This document shows positions 34,037 to 42,980 of a stretch of 60,973 bases of DNA, piece after piece. A program made the translations under genes and the position numbers. Position 1 is the first letter of the stretch. Every line of letters starts with the position of its first letter. Under the pieces are notes generated by a model. The model was not told where the DNA came from. It made no database searches and saw only the letters and a program-made list of their open reading frames with translations. This stretch comes from Bacteroidia bacterium (GTDB taxonomy: Bacteria; Bacteroidota; Bacteroidia; B-17B0; Aurantibacillaceae): contig JANYIQ010000128.1 in the NCBI GenBank assembly GCA_025362575.1, positions 1 through 60,973 of the forward strand, given 5' to 3'.

Positions 34037-34732
34037 ATGAAAAAAATAATTCAAATATTATTTTCATTACTTGTTATAGTTAGTTTTTCCGACTGCAAGA
34101 AAACATTCTTTAAATCTGAAGTAAAGGGTAAGGTTATTGATGAGGCAACCGGAAACCCAATATCGGGAATTCAGGTTTATTTATTGGGCACAACAACCAG
34201 TCTTTCTTCATCAGGCCCTTCGGTTGCTGACCAGAATAACTCCGTTTATACAGATTCTGAAGGTAATTTTAAGTTCGAATTTCAAAGAAATAAATATGGC
34301 AACAACGGATATGCTTTATATGCGAAATGCGATCCTAATAAATACTTTGCCTACCTGAGTAGCAATGATATGATACCTCTTAAATTTGAAAAAAGCTTTA
34401 TGAAAGAGAAGATCACAAAGGATATTTATTTAAAACCAGTTGGTTATTTAAAGTTACATGCAAAGCATGTAAGTAGTGATACTGCTATTAGTGTCGGTGT
34501 TTATTTAAATGGTGGTGATATTAGGCTTTTGAATGGCAATTTGTTTGGGGTACTTTACCCAAAATATATTAGCGATACATCATTTGTGTTTATTTGCAAT
34601 GGCAATGAAAATGCAGCATTTATTTTCAGTGCAACTTTGAGAAACACTTCTAATGCATATTATGTTTATAGTGAGAATCAAAATCTTTTCATCAAAGCGC
34701 ATGATACTATTTATTACCAATTTAACTATTAA
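34037..34732 (+). CDS. Lipoprotein with carboxypeptidase-regulatory-like domain
   Basis: 231 residues. Signal MKKIIQILFSLLVIVSFSDC ends in a lipobox (FSDC, Cys20). Residues 29-90 (VKGKVIDEATGNPISGIQVYLLGTT) form the CarboxypepD_reg-like beta-sandwich common in Bacteroidota surface proteins. The rest is beta-rich with no recognised motif. Stands alone between the arginase gene and the PaaG-like gene (29 bp downstream). Function unknown. Confidence 0.75.
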   Translation: MKKIIQILFSLLVIVSFSDCKKTFFKSEVKGKVIDEATGNPISGIQVYLLGTTTSLSSSGPSVADQNNSVYTDSEGNFKFEFQRNKYGNNGYALYAKCDPNKYFAYLSSNDMIPLKFEKSFMKEKITKDIYLKPVGYLKLHAKHVSSDTAISVGVYLNGGDIRLLNGNLFGVLYPKYISDTSFVFICNGNENAAFIFSATLRNTSNAYYVYSENQNLFIKAHDTIYYQFNY

Positions 34733-34761
34733 CTGCTAGAACAAATTAATTCAATTACATT

Positions 34762-35538
34762 ATGAGTTTCATCCTATCCGAAAAAAAAGAAAAAGTAACG
34801 GTAATTACTTTAAACCGTGCCGATAAGTTTAACAGCTTTAACCGCGAAATGTCTTTGCAATTGCATAAAGCACTCGACGAAGCGGAAGCCGATAAAAATT
34901 GCAGAGCAATTGTTTTAACCGGAAGCGGTAAAGCATTTTGTGCCGGACAAGATCTTGCAGAAGCCATTGATCCTAATGGTCCTGGAATTGCGCGAATTGT
35001 TGAAGAGCATTATAACCCTATCATTTTACGTTTACGGAAAATTGAAAAGCCGATCATTGCAGCTGTGAATGGTGTTGCCGCCGGCGCGGGTGCCAACATT
35101 GCGCTTGCTTGCGACATTGTGTTTGCGGGTAAGTCGGCCAGTTTTATTCAAGCCTTCAGTAAGATCGGTTTGATACCTGATAGCGGCGGAACATTTTTTT
35201 TACCACGATTAACGGGCTTCAATTTGGCAAGCGCCTTAATGTTTACAGGCGATAAGATCACCTCCGACGAAGCATTACAACACGGAATGGTTTATAAGAT
35301 ATTTGACGATAATGCTTTGTTAGCACAAGCTGTTGTTAATGCCCAACATGTTGCCGGCATGCCAACCAAAGCAATTGGCTTAACTAAACGTTTGCTTAAC
35401 CAAACATACAACAACACCTTAGAGCAACAATTAAACATGGAACGCGATCTTCAAATCGAGTCTGCAAACAGTTACGATTATAACGAAGGCGTTAAAGCAT
35501 TCTTAGAAAAAAGAAAACCGGAGTTTAAAGGTGAGTAA
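34762..35538 (+). CDS. Enoyl-CoA hydratase/isomerase, PaaG-like
   Basis: Crotonase-fold enzyme acting on a CoA-linked substrate. Oxyanion-hole blocks FCAGQDL (about 59-65) and NGVAAGAGANIALACDIV (103-120) are intact. The catalytic Asp140 lies in LIPDSGGTFFLPRL, where hydratases of the ECH type carry Glu. That Asp, the AGQDL block and the C-terminal EGVKAFLEKRKPEFKG closely match PaaG, the ring-opening isomerase of phenylacetate breakdown. No other paa gene is in the window, so the pathway is uncertain. 258 residues, typical. Confidence 0.82.
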   Translation: MSFILSEKKEKVTVITLNRADKFNSFNREMSLQLHKALDEAEADKNCRAIVLTGSGKAFCAGQDLAEAIDPNGPGIARIVEEHYNPIILRLRKIEKPIIAAVNGVAAGAGANIALACDIVFAGKSASFIQAFSKIGLIPDSGGTFFLPRLTGFNLASALMFTGDKITSDEALQHGMVYKIFDDNALLAQAVVNAQHVAGMPTKAIGLTKRLLNQTYNNTLEQQLNMERDLQIESANSYDYNEGVKAFLEKRKPEFKGE

Positions 35539-35548
35539 CATTCGTGAG

Positions 35549-35668
35549 TTTCACGCAGATGTACGCAGATGAAGGCGCAGATGTTACGCAGATAAAATTC
35601 TATTAAAAACTATCTGCGAAAAATCCGCGAAACCATCAGCGCTCACGACGCGTCGTGACTGCGTGAAA
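35549..35668. repeat. Intergenic palindromic repeat, copy C (most complete)
   Basis: It opens TTTCACGCAG (35549-35558) and closes with its reverse complement CTGCGTGAAA (35659-35668), giving 10-bp terminal arms over 120 bp. Between are several GCAGAT and ATCTGCG words, ATCAGC and the 16-bp palindrome TCACGACGCGTCGTGA (35643-35658). Orientation is inverted relative to copies B and D. The terminal arms give it the look of a small non-coding element. Confidence 0.8.
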
Positions 35669-35672
35669 TAAT

Positions 35673-36359
35673 TCACCCACAAAATCCAGTAATAACTTTT
35701 CCTAAAACATTCACATCCACCGTCTCAATCGGATGCTTTGTATTTTGTAAAGTAAGGCGTTCGGCATTTTTAATCTGAGAAGCAACATTATCTGTTTCCG
35801 AAACCGTTACCATATTATCAGAATCTGCCAATCCCATCAAAACCCTATTTTTTATTTTCGAGAACGCTTCCGCGTTAAGCAAATTACTATTTCCAAGATC
35901 GATCATCATATCGGCTGTTCTTTTCAATAACAATTCCCAATTGTAGCCGTGCCGTTGTTTCAAGGCCTCTGCAAATTTTGGCACTTTCTCTGAAATGATT
36001 TTAGCGTCCAGCATCTTTAGTTCTTTTTGTGCTCCTTCAGGGGTCCAGTCCAGCTTGGTGCCGAGTGTAATAATATTCCCTATCAAATTCCTATTCTGAG
36101 CTGCCAAATACAAGGCCACATAACCTCCCATACTGTAAGCGAAAATCGGAACACCTTGCAAATTATTTTTTTTAATGAAACTTTTCAATTCACCGGCAAA
36201 TTGCTCGATGCCGAATTGCTTTTGAAAAGGCGCTTGTCCGTGCCCTGAAAAATCGAGAGTGTAGCCTTTGAAATTATTACCGGTTAATTTTTGTGCCAAT
36301 GGTTTTAATTGATCTGAAGCGCCAATAGCACCATGAAGAAGTATAATGGATCTTTGCAT
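35673..36359 (-). CDS. Alpha/beta-hydrolase family protein
   Basis: 228-residue cytoplasmic hydrolase. Motifs: HGAIGASDQLKPLA (oxyanion loop), DFSGHGQAP, and the nucleophile elbow AYSMGG with Ser76, followed by GLADSDNMV (acid region) and the catalytic His near the end (NTKHPIETVD). The first Gly of the usual GxSxG elbow is Ala here, a variation seen in active members. Substrate unknown. It follows the three propeller genes by 19 bp and may be the last gene of their operon. Confidence 0.82.
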   Translation of the reverse strand: MQRSIILLHGAIGASDQLKPLAQKLTGNNFKGYTLDFSGHGQAPFQKQFGIEQFAGELKSFIKKNNLQGVPIFAYSMGGYVALYLAAQNRNLIGNIITLGTKLDWTPEGAQKELKMLDAKIISEKVPKFAEALKQRHGYNWELLLKRTADMMIDLGNSNLLNAEAFSKIKNRVLMGLADSDNMVTVSETDNVASQIKNAERLTLQNTKHPIETVDVNVLGKVITGFCG

Positions 36360-36378
36360 AAATGAAATTATCGTAGGG

Positions 36379-37815
36379 CTATTTTCTTACCGCAACACTG
36401 TATGGGTCCACTGAAACTTCTGTACGTTTGGTTAAAACCTGCAAGGTGTTTAAGTCGATATAATTCACAAATCCATTCCTGCCATTACAAACCGAAGTAT
36501 GGTGTGGTGCAGGGCCATTCGAATAAATATTACGGCTCGCCACATAGATCAGTTTTTTACTTTCGTCAACTCCAATGCCATGAGGCATGTATCCCACTTT
36601 AATTTTTTGAATGTTGTACGGAAAATTAACATCCATCATTACCACGCAACCATGCTGACCAACAAAACTGGTTGTATCATCCATGCACGTAATGAATAAT
36701 TTATTTTTACTTGTGCTTAAAGCCATTTCTTTGGCATTATAAATGTTCGGAATAGTTGTTACTGCATAACTGGCGATATTCAAAACTCTTATCTCATTAC
36801 TTTTTTCGCAGGTCAAATAAAATTGCGTTTTATCGGGCGACAACATAATTTCGTGCGGATCTAACGAAGAACTATATGTCAACGGAGCACCATTTAAAAC
36901 GATCTGATTTTTCATACTTAAGGCTGTATCCAAAGCGTAAATAAAATTTCCTGACTGCCCTGTTACATAAATACTATCGTTGGCAGCATTTAATGCAACT
37001 CCATGCGGATACGTAAGACCCGGCAAATTGGTTATCAATTTCATATTAACCAGATCAACAGAAGCCACGTGCCCATTGGATGTCCACGCCACACAAAATG
37101 CTTTTTTTCCATCATCAGTTATTGTAAAAGTATTCCAATCTAGATTTGCGCCTAACACAGCTTCGCCAACTAAAGCATCATCACTGCAACGGAATTTCTG
37201 CATGATATTGTTATTCACAAAAACAACGTACCAGAATTGCCCATCAGGAGAAACTTTCACAACATGCGGTATTTCTATTCCGGCATTATTTCCAACAGTG
37301 ATGTAGCGAATCGGCAATTGCGTTTCGCTGTCAAAAACCGTAACCACATCACAACCTTGATTTACCACATAAATTTTTTTCCGAAGAGGATTATCAGCCC
37401 ACTTAATATTACCATTCACATCGGGAGCACCATCATTGATCCAATTCCTTATGCACTCAACCTCCTGACGTGATAATGCCGAGCCATTAAATGGCATGGT
37501 AGGAGAATTAATGATGCCAAGATCCGTATAAGTATTAACGAAGTAACAAAGCGAAGAAAAATCGGCGCGAAACGGAATGACAGAAGAACCTGAATTAGTT
37601 CCCTTGAACATATCATTCCAGGTTGTTAGATTCAGTCCGCCGGAAGCAAGATAACTTAAATTATTATGACAACCCGAAGTGGCACATTTGTAAACCATGA
37701 TCTTTCCAACATCACTTGGATAATTTCCGAAACCGACCTTGCCTTTATCTTTCCGGCAAAGCGAAAAGACAAAAATGATAAGCATCGAAACTGTTATGTA
37801 AAGAGTTCTGCGCAT
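36379..37815 (-). CDS. Surface protein: cytochrome-like CX4CH domain plus YVTN beta-propeller
   Basis: 478 residues. After a hydrophobic N-terminus (a lipobox-like FSLC gives Cys20, weak), residues 38-115 resemble a planctomycete-type cytochrome domain, but the heme-like site is Cys44-ATSG-Cys49-His50, i.e. CX4CH instead of CXXCH. The remainder is a YVTN-type seven-bladed propeller (KIYVVNQGCDVVTVFDSETQLPIRYITVG, then HVVKVSPDGQFWYV, and so on). No T9SS domain. Its ATG overlaps the stop of the upstream gene by one base (TAATG), which implies coupled translation. Possibly an extracellular redox or binding protein. Confidence 0.72.
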   Translation of the reverse strand: MRRTLYITVSMLIIFVFSLCRKDKGKVGFGNYPSDVGKIMVYKCATSGCHNNLSYLASGGLNLTTWNDMFKGTNSGSSVIPFRADFSSLCYFVNTYTDLGIINSPTMPFNGSALSRQEVECIRNWINDGAPDVNGNIKWADNPLRKKIYVVNQGCDVVTVFDSETQLPIRYITVGNNAGIEIPHVVKVSPDGQFWYVVFVNNNIMQKFRCSDDALVGEAVLGANLDWNTFTITDDGKKAFCVAWTSNGHVASVDLVNMKLITNLPGLTYPHGVALNAANDSIYVTGQSGNFIYALDTALSMKNQIVLNGAPLTYSSSLDPHEIMLSPDKTQFYLTCEKSNEIRVLNIASYAVTTIPNIYNAKEMALSTSKNKLFITCMDDTTSFVGQHGCVVMMDVNFPYNIQKIKVGYMPHGIGVDESKKLIYVASRNIYSNGPAPHHTSVCNGRNGFVNYIDLNTLQVLTKRTEVSVDPYSVAVRK

Positions 37816-40061
37816 TATTGTAAGATGATCTTTTTGTAAGAAGTGCGTTGCTGCTTATTTAAGTATGAGTTAACACGAAGCAAATAAACTCCGCGATCAA
37901 GATCCTCGCAATTCAACGAAGTTGCATTTGAGTTTGAAGACTGAGTTAAAACTATTTTGCCAAGCACATCCATTAAGATCACTTCGGTTCTTTCGGTAAA
38001 ATTATTAAGATCTTTTATTTCCAGGTAAGTGTTCGCCGGATTAGGATACGCCAAAATAGTTTCGTCGTTTGCATTTTCAAATTCTTTAATACCTATGAAC
38101 CAATTCTTCGATGAATAATAACTCAATCCGCCCGCGTAATTCCCAACAATAAGATCACGCTTCAGATCACCGTTAATATCTACATACTGCAACGCGCTTC
38201 TTGGACCATCATTAATGTAATTTACGTTGGTATCGATGCGATTAAAGCTTCCGCTTAAATTACCATCAATGTTATCGTAATAAAAAATTCTTCCGCTGAT
38301 GGAGCCGCATAATAATTTGTAAGAACCTGCCACATCAAACATAAATGGTGCGCAATTACCTTCGGTGCCATATAAATTTACAGCGCCTTTTACATTCACA
38401 TTCCCGAAAGAGTTTGTTATCAAAGTAAAACTAGGAGCAGTTGTGGTTCCGTTATTCTGATAATAGGCAAGCTTCCCGTTTCTCAATCCAATGATAAGGT
38501 CAAGGCGACCATCACGATCCACATCTATTAACTGAGGATAAGGTGCTCCTTGCGAAGTAGTGATCCCAAAAAAATTATTTTTGAAAATGCTGAAGTTGCA
38601 CGGATTACCTGAGCCTGCTGTATTCTCTGACCAATGGATCTTTCCATAAAAATCGGCAACGATCATGTCTTTATCACCATCACCATCAATATCGCCAAAT
38701 GTTGGAACCAGACTTGTTAAAGTAGAGGAAGTCACGCCAACAGATAATCCCGCCAGGTCACGCGTTATTAAAGAGTAAGAGGGTTGAGTTAAAGTTCCTG
38801 TATTTTTATAGTAAGCTAATTTAGTAACATTAGTATTTGAAATGTAGTAGCCGGTATTTCCAACAACCATGTCAAGTAAACCATCTGCATCCACATCAAA
38901 TAAAACAGGATAAGCACCTTCACCAAGATCGATCATTTCATCTTGTAAAAAATTATTTTTTGTGAATTGAAAATCAGAAACGGCTGTTGCCGAAACGTTT
39001 TTATACAGCCAGCAACTTTGAAAATTTTCGCTGTTAATAGTATTCGGACTCACCACCAGATCTTTTTTTCCATCGTTATCAATATCTAGATTATAAGAGC
39101 CCGGAAAATTATTCATTTTAATGATCGTGGTATTTGCTTTGGCAGGATAATTAGGATAAAGTTTTGTAGTATCCGTAATATGAGAGTTAGCAACAGTTCC
39201 TCCATTCTCGCAATAATTTACAGCATTGCAGGAAATATCGCCCATCAACAGATCCTTATCGCCATCGCCATCTCTGTCAAAGGCCATTAAGGCTGAACCG
39301 GAGTGCATTACTTTGTTTGGATCATTGTTACCACCATTAGGGTTTTCTTTATACTGATTTAAAGTTACCCCACAACCACTTTCAATAATGTCGCCCCAAG
39401 TCCAATCTACCATATCGTAAACCAAACTATCAGCAGGATATCCTTTCTCAATACGCATGTTCTTATGATGTTCGATCTGAAAACCGGACGAACTGAACGT
39501 CAGGATATCAAGATCACCGTCATTATCAAGATCGGAAAAAGCAGGAACCGAAACCGAACTCGAATAAATATTAACATAGGTTGCTGTTGTAGTAGGAGAA
39601 TAATTTGACCACAGCATTGGCTTAGCAAGTTGAAACGAAATATTACCTGCCGTTGATGTGTTCTTGAAAACTTTAATCCCACCAGGCACATAAGTGAATA
39701 GATCCATTTTCGAATCGTTGTTATAATCATAAAAGAGAGCCCATTGCTCTACTGCCGGAAATTTAGCACTGTACCAGGCGTCATAAACATAATCAATCTG
39801 TCCTGTTCCGCCTTTATTTATGAAACATCTGAAAATTCCATAACCAAAATTATTCACCTTATCAAAAACCACAAGATCCAACTTGCCATCAAAATTCAAT
39901 TCTATCTGAGAGAACATGCAGGAATTCAATCCGCCCGCCCAGGCATTTTTCAAAACCTTACCACCCTCTTGAACCGTAATAGTATCGCGACCCACAGGCA
40001 ATTGAGCTTTAAGGCCTGCGGCAAAAAATAGAACAGCAATTATGATCTTTAAGTTTCTCAT
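37815..40061 (-). CDS. T9SS-exported FG-GAP/VCBS-repeat beta-propeller protein
   Basis: 748 residues: signal peptide MRNLKIIIAVLFFAAGLKAQ, then many FG-GAP/VCBS repeats with the calcium-like D-x-D-x-D-G-D-x-D pattern (DLDNDGDLDIL, FDRDGDGDKDLL, IDNDGKKDLV, DVDADGLLDM, DIDGDGDKDM, DVDRDGRLDL), predicted to fold as an integrin-alpha-like propeller. A type A sorting domain ends it (AYPNPANTYLEI to KKIILQ). It starts with no gap after the preceding gene's stop and overlaps the next by one base. Likely secreted or surface attached; ligand unknown. Confidence 0.85.
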   Translation of the reverse strand: MRNLKIIIAVLFFAAGLKAQLPVGRDTITVQEGGKVLKNAWAGGLNSCMFSQIELNFDGKLDLVVFDKVNNFGYGIFRCFINKGGTGQIDYVYDAWYSAKFPAVEQWALFYDYNNDSKMDLFTYVPGGIKVFKNTSTAGNISFQLAKPMLWSNYSPTTTATYVNIYSSSVSVPAFSDLDNDGDLDILTFSSSGFQIEHHKNMRIEKGYPADSLVYDMVDWTWGDIIESGCGVTLNQYKENPNGGNNDPNKVMHSGSALMAFDRDGDGDKDLLMGDISCNAVNYCENGGTVANSHITDTTKLYPNYPAKANTTIIKMNNFPGSYNLDIDNDGKKDLVVSPNTINSENFQSCWLYKNVSATAVSDFQFTKNNFLQDEMIDLGEGAYPVLFDVDADGLLDMVVGNTGYYISNTNVTKLAYYKNTGTLTQPSYSLITRDLAGLSVGVTSSTLTSLVPTFGDIDGDGDKDMIVADFYGKIHWSENTAGSGNPCNFSIFKNNFFGITTSQGAPYPQLIDVDRDGRLDLIIGLRNGKLAYYQNNGTTTAPSFTLITNSFGNVNVKGAVNLYGTEGNCAPFMFDVAGSYKLLCGSISGRIFYYDNIDGNLSGSFNRIDTNVNYINDGPRSALQYVDINGDLKRDLIVGNYAGGLSYYSSKNWFIGIKEFENANDETILAYPNPANTYLEIKDLNNFTERTEVILMDVLGKIVLTQSSNSNATSLNCEDLDRGVYLLRVNSYLNKQQRTSYKKIILQ

Positions 40062-42713
40062 TTAATTTTGGACAATAAATTTTTTGGTGAGACCATTCTC
40101 TCCAACTTCTGCTTTTAAAAAATAGATGCCGGAAGAAAGCTTTCCGGTATTGTAAATGAATTTCTGTTCCCTGCTCTCTGTTTTGAAGATCAGTTTTCCA
40201 TCGCCTGAAAAAATTTCGATCCGGATCATTTTACCTTTCTCTACATCCTTAAATTCCAGATTCAGATCATCACCGGTCGGAACAGGATACAAATTAACTG
40301 AAAGATCATTCTCCAATTCAGCAACTTGCAAACACAGATCTACCACTATTTTTAAAGAGTCGGATGTTCCACTGCAGCCAAAGGCATCATTTTGCGTTAC
40401 GGTAAAATAATAGGTTCCGGCAGTTGCCGTTGAAATACTTGTTGTGTTGGTCACCGAGCCGTTGTTCCATAAATAAGCTACGGCTCCACTTTGCGTAGAA
40501 AGTGTATACGTATACCCTGTGCAAATCGTTGCTGTAACAGCAGGTGTTATCAAAGGCTCTGGTGCCACACAGAATTTGGCAAGAAAAGCATCATCCACTC
40601 CTCCCGCCAAGGGCATGTGCGAACCTATGCTTGCAATGGAGTTTGTACTTGTGGTTGTTCCTGCGATATAAATTTTTCCGGTATTATCTCTTGCAATTCC
40701 TTTTGCAAAATCATTATCGCTGCCACCAAAATAAGTTCCGAGTTTTCTACTTCCGCCATAAGAGAACTCAGCAAAATAAGCATCGTAAAAATTAATACTT
40801 CCAATACCAGGCTGGTAAGCATTTGCAGAGTTCATTGTGTTTGTACTTTCGGTGCTGCCGCAAAAGAAAATATTACTGTTGGCAGGATCCAATATCAGAT
40901 CATAAATATAATCCACATCATTTCCTCCATAATAGGTTGCCCATTGCCTTGCGCCTGAAAAATTAAAACGAGCCACAAATCCATCATCAGCGCTTCCCAA
41001 AGCTATTTGCCAGGCACCGGTTGAAGAAATATTATTCGGACTTGTTGTAGAGCCAGCTACAAAAACATTTCCGGCATTGTCGATCTTTATTGAATTACCT
41101 TGCTCAGTTCCTGTTCCTCCGTAATAAGTTCCCCAAATCAAATTTGTTCCTGTTGGATCAAATTTCGAAATGAAAGCATCTTGTCCGCCACCGCCATTTA
41201 TAGTTTGATGTGCTGTGCCTGTTGAGACACCAAATAAACTGGAAGTGAATCCTGTGACGTAAATATTGTTAGAGGCATCGCAAGCCGCACCCCAGGTTTC
41301 TTCAAATCCAGTATCGCCATAATAAGTACCCCATTGGCGGACACCTAAACTATCGAACTTTGCAATGAAAGCATCAGAGCCAAATGTAAACGCATTATTA
41401 TATGCGCTCGCCGTTGCAATGCCGTTGCTGCTTTCGGTATGGCCTGATAAAATAACATTCTTAGATCCATCCACCGTTACCGCCGGGGCAAAATCGTGCT
41501 GCAAACCGCCATAGTAGGTTGCCCATAGCAGTTGACCGTTAGTACTGAACTTTGCAAGAACCGCATCATCAATACCCCCGCCATAAATAGTTTGGTGTGC
41601 ACCAACGCTTGCAATGTTTGCAGGACTGTTCGTGTCACCACAAATATACACTACACCGTATGTTGTTACGTAAATCCCATAACCGATATCGTAGCTGCTC
41701 CCTCCAAAATAAGTACCCCACTGACGCACGCCGTTCGAATTGAATTTAGCGAGATAAATATCCAGGCCGGCATTTATACTGGACTGATACGTACCACTCG
41801 TAGCAATATTACTGGTACTTGCAGAATAGCCGGTTATGTAAACATTGTTAGCTGCATCCACTCCGGTGGCATTGCAATAATCGGAAGCGGCATCGCCGTA
41901 ATAAGTTCCCCAGACACGATTGGTGGAAGGATCAATTACGAATGTTCTAGTGTTATCGTAATTTGCCTCGAATGAAATACTATTTTTCTCGATCTTGAAA
42001 TTCACTTCCTTATTTTGATCGGGCTTATCCAAATAATAGCTGAACGGGATCATTTCTTTAATATCACCTAAAGCTGTTTTTAAATTTACAGCTCCCTCTT
42101 TTGTCCGAATAACCGAAGAAGCCCCTTTGCAAAGGAATTTCACATTACTGATATTAGCACCGGGATGAAGAATGATGTTGTATTTAAAAGGGGTTTTCGA
42201 ATTAGCGCTGATCACAAATTCAATATCCGTTCTGTCAAAAATATTTTTATAGGTAACTTTATTGTAAGAATAAATGCTTGAGATCTCCCGTCCTCCAACA
42301 ATATAATTTAAATAGTCGCTGCTTTTCTGTTCCGTAATAATTTGCGGAGAATCATTCATTCCTGAAAAATCAATATCTACGCGACTTATGTTCGTTCGTG
42401 TTTTTGAAAACTCAGATGAAGGATCAAATTTATTTCCCCCTGTAATTTTTGGGAGGTTTTCCAAATTCACCAATTCGTAAGAATATCCTGTTTTTCGCAA
42501 TTGCACTTTTATTCCATTTGCATTGTACAAAAAAAGCACATCGTTATTGGGCATGTTATTCTGATCAAGGATCTGACCCTTGTTCTCAATAAAAGCATTC
42601 GAAACCTTCTTATTCTCATTAGCAAAAGCGTTAAAACTCATGCATAATGCAAGAAAAAAACAGACCATTCGTAATGAAGATATTGTTTTTTTTATGAAGC
42701 ATTTCTTTATCAT
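40062..42713 (-). CDS. T9SS-exported SBBP-repeat beta-propeller protein
   Basis: 883 residues. Signal peptide (MVCFFLALCMSFNAFA after a longer lead) is followed by an N-terminal domain with FIENKGQILDQNNMPNNDVLFL, the block that precedes SBBP-repeat propellers in Bacteroidota. Repeats of about 50-60 residues follow, each with VAGST or ITGYSAS, then a W-T-Y-Y-G-G strand (WATYYGGLQHDFAPAVTVDGSKNVILSGHT). A short Ig-like stretch (ATICTGYTYTLSTQSGAVAYLWNN) and a type A sorting domain (VNLYPVPTGDDLNLEF to KKFIVQN) finish it. First gene of the propeller operon. Confidence 0.86.
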   Translation of the reverse strand: MIKKCFIKKTISSLRMVCFFLALCMSFNAFANENKKVSNAFIENKGQILDQNNMPNNDVLFLYNANGIKVQLRKTGYSYELVNLENLPKITGGNKFDPSSEFSKTRTNISRVDIDFSGMNDSPQIITEQKSSDYLNYIVGGREISSIYSYNKVTYKNIFDRTDIEFVISANSKTPFKYNIILHPGANISNVKFLCKGASSVIRTKEGAVNLKTALGDIKEMIPFSYYLDKPDQNKEVNFKIEKNSISFEANYDNTRTFVIDPSTNRVWGTYYGDAASDYCNATGVDAANNVYITGYSASTSNIATSGTYQSSINAGLDIYLAKFNSNGVRQWGTYFGGSSYDIGYGIYVTTYGVVYICGDTNSPANIASVGAHQTIYGGGIDDAVLAKFSTNGQLLWATYYGGLQHDFAPAVTVDGSKNVILSGHTESSNGIATASAYNNAFTFGSDAFIAKFDSLGVRQWGTYYGDTGFEETWGAACDASNNIYVTGFTSSLFGVSTGTAHQTINGGGGQDAFISKFDPTGTNLIWGTYYGGTGTEQGNSIKIDNAGNVFVAGSTTSPNNISSTGAWQIALGSADDGFVARFNFSGARQWATYYGGNDVDYIYDLILDPANSNIFFCGSTESTNTMNSANAYQPGIGSINFYDAYFAEFSYGGSRKLGTYFGGSDNDFAKGIARDNTGKIYIAGTTTSTNSIASIGSHMPLAGGVDDAFLAKFCVAPEPLITPAVTATICTGYTYTLSTQSGAVAYLWNNGSVTNTTSISTATAGTYYFTVTQNDAFGCSGTSDSLKIVVDLCLQVAELENDLSVNLYPVPTGDDLNLEFKDVEKGKMIRIEIFSGDGKLIFKTESREQKFIYNTGKLSSGIYFLKAEVGENGLTKKFIVQN

Positions 42714-42839
42714 TAATTTTCGGGATCGCTTATCTCAAAGATACTCAAAATCGAGTCAAAATGAAAGGTCTTGTTTTTTGCACCAATGAATTTACCTCCA
42801 ATTCCAGGAGACTTTCTATAGCTAAAATCCGCTTTTTTT

Positions 42840-42898
42840 CACTCAGTAAGAATGGGGATTCACCCATCCGGCAGGTGAATTAGTAAGCAAAATGAGTG
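42840..42898. promoter_or_regulatory. Nested inverted repeats between divergent T9SS genes
   Basis: Outer arms CACTCA (42840-42845) and TGAGTG (42893-42898), inner arms ATTCACC (42858-42864) and GGTGAAT (42874-42880). The whole could form one long hairpin, or two dimer sites. On the plus strand TAACTTTG (42949-42956) follows as a possible -7 element for the gene at 42981, without a clear -33 match. A regulatory region shared by the divergent genes is plausible. Confidence 0.4.
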
Positions 42899-42980
42899 GG
42901 CTAGCCCTTTTAATGTATGAAAAATCGGGCCAAACCTTTCAATTGGTCTAACTTTGTAATGTCACAAAAACTATGAAATA

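Noticed and set aside
40491-41975. Several plus-strand frames antisense to the SBBP protein
   Set aside because: They are shadows of the repeat units on the minus strand.
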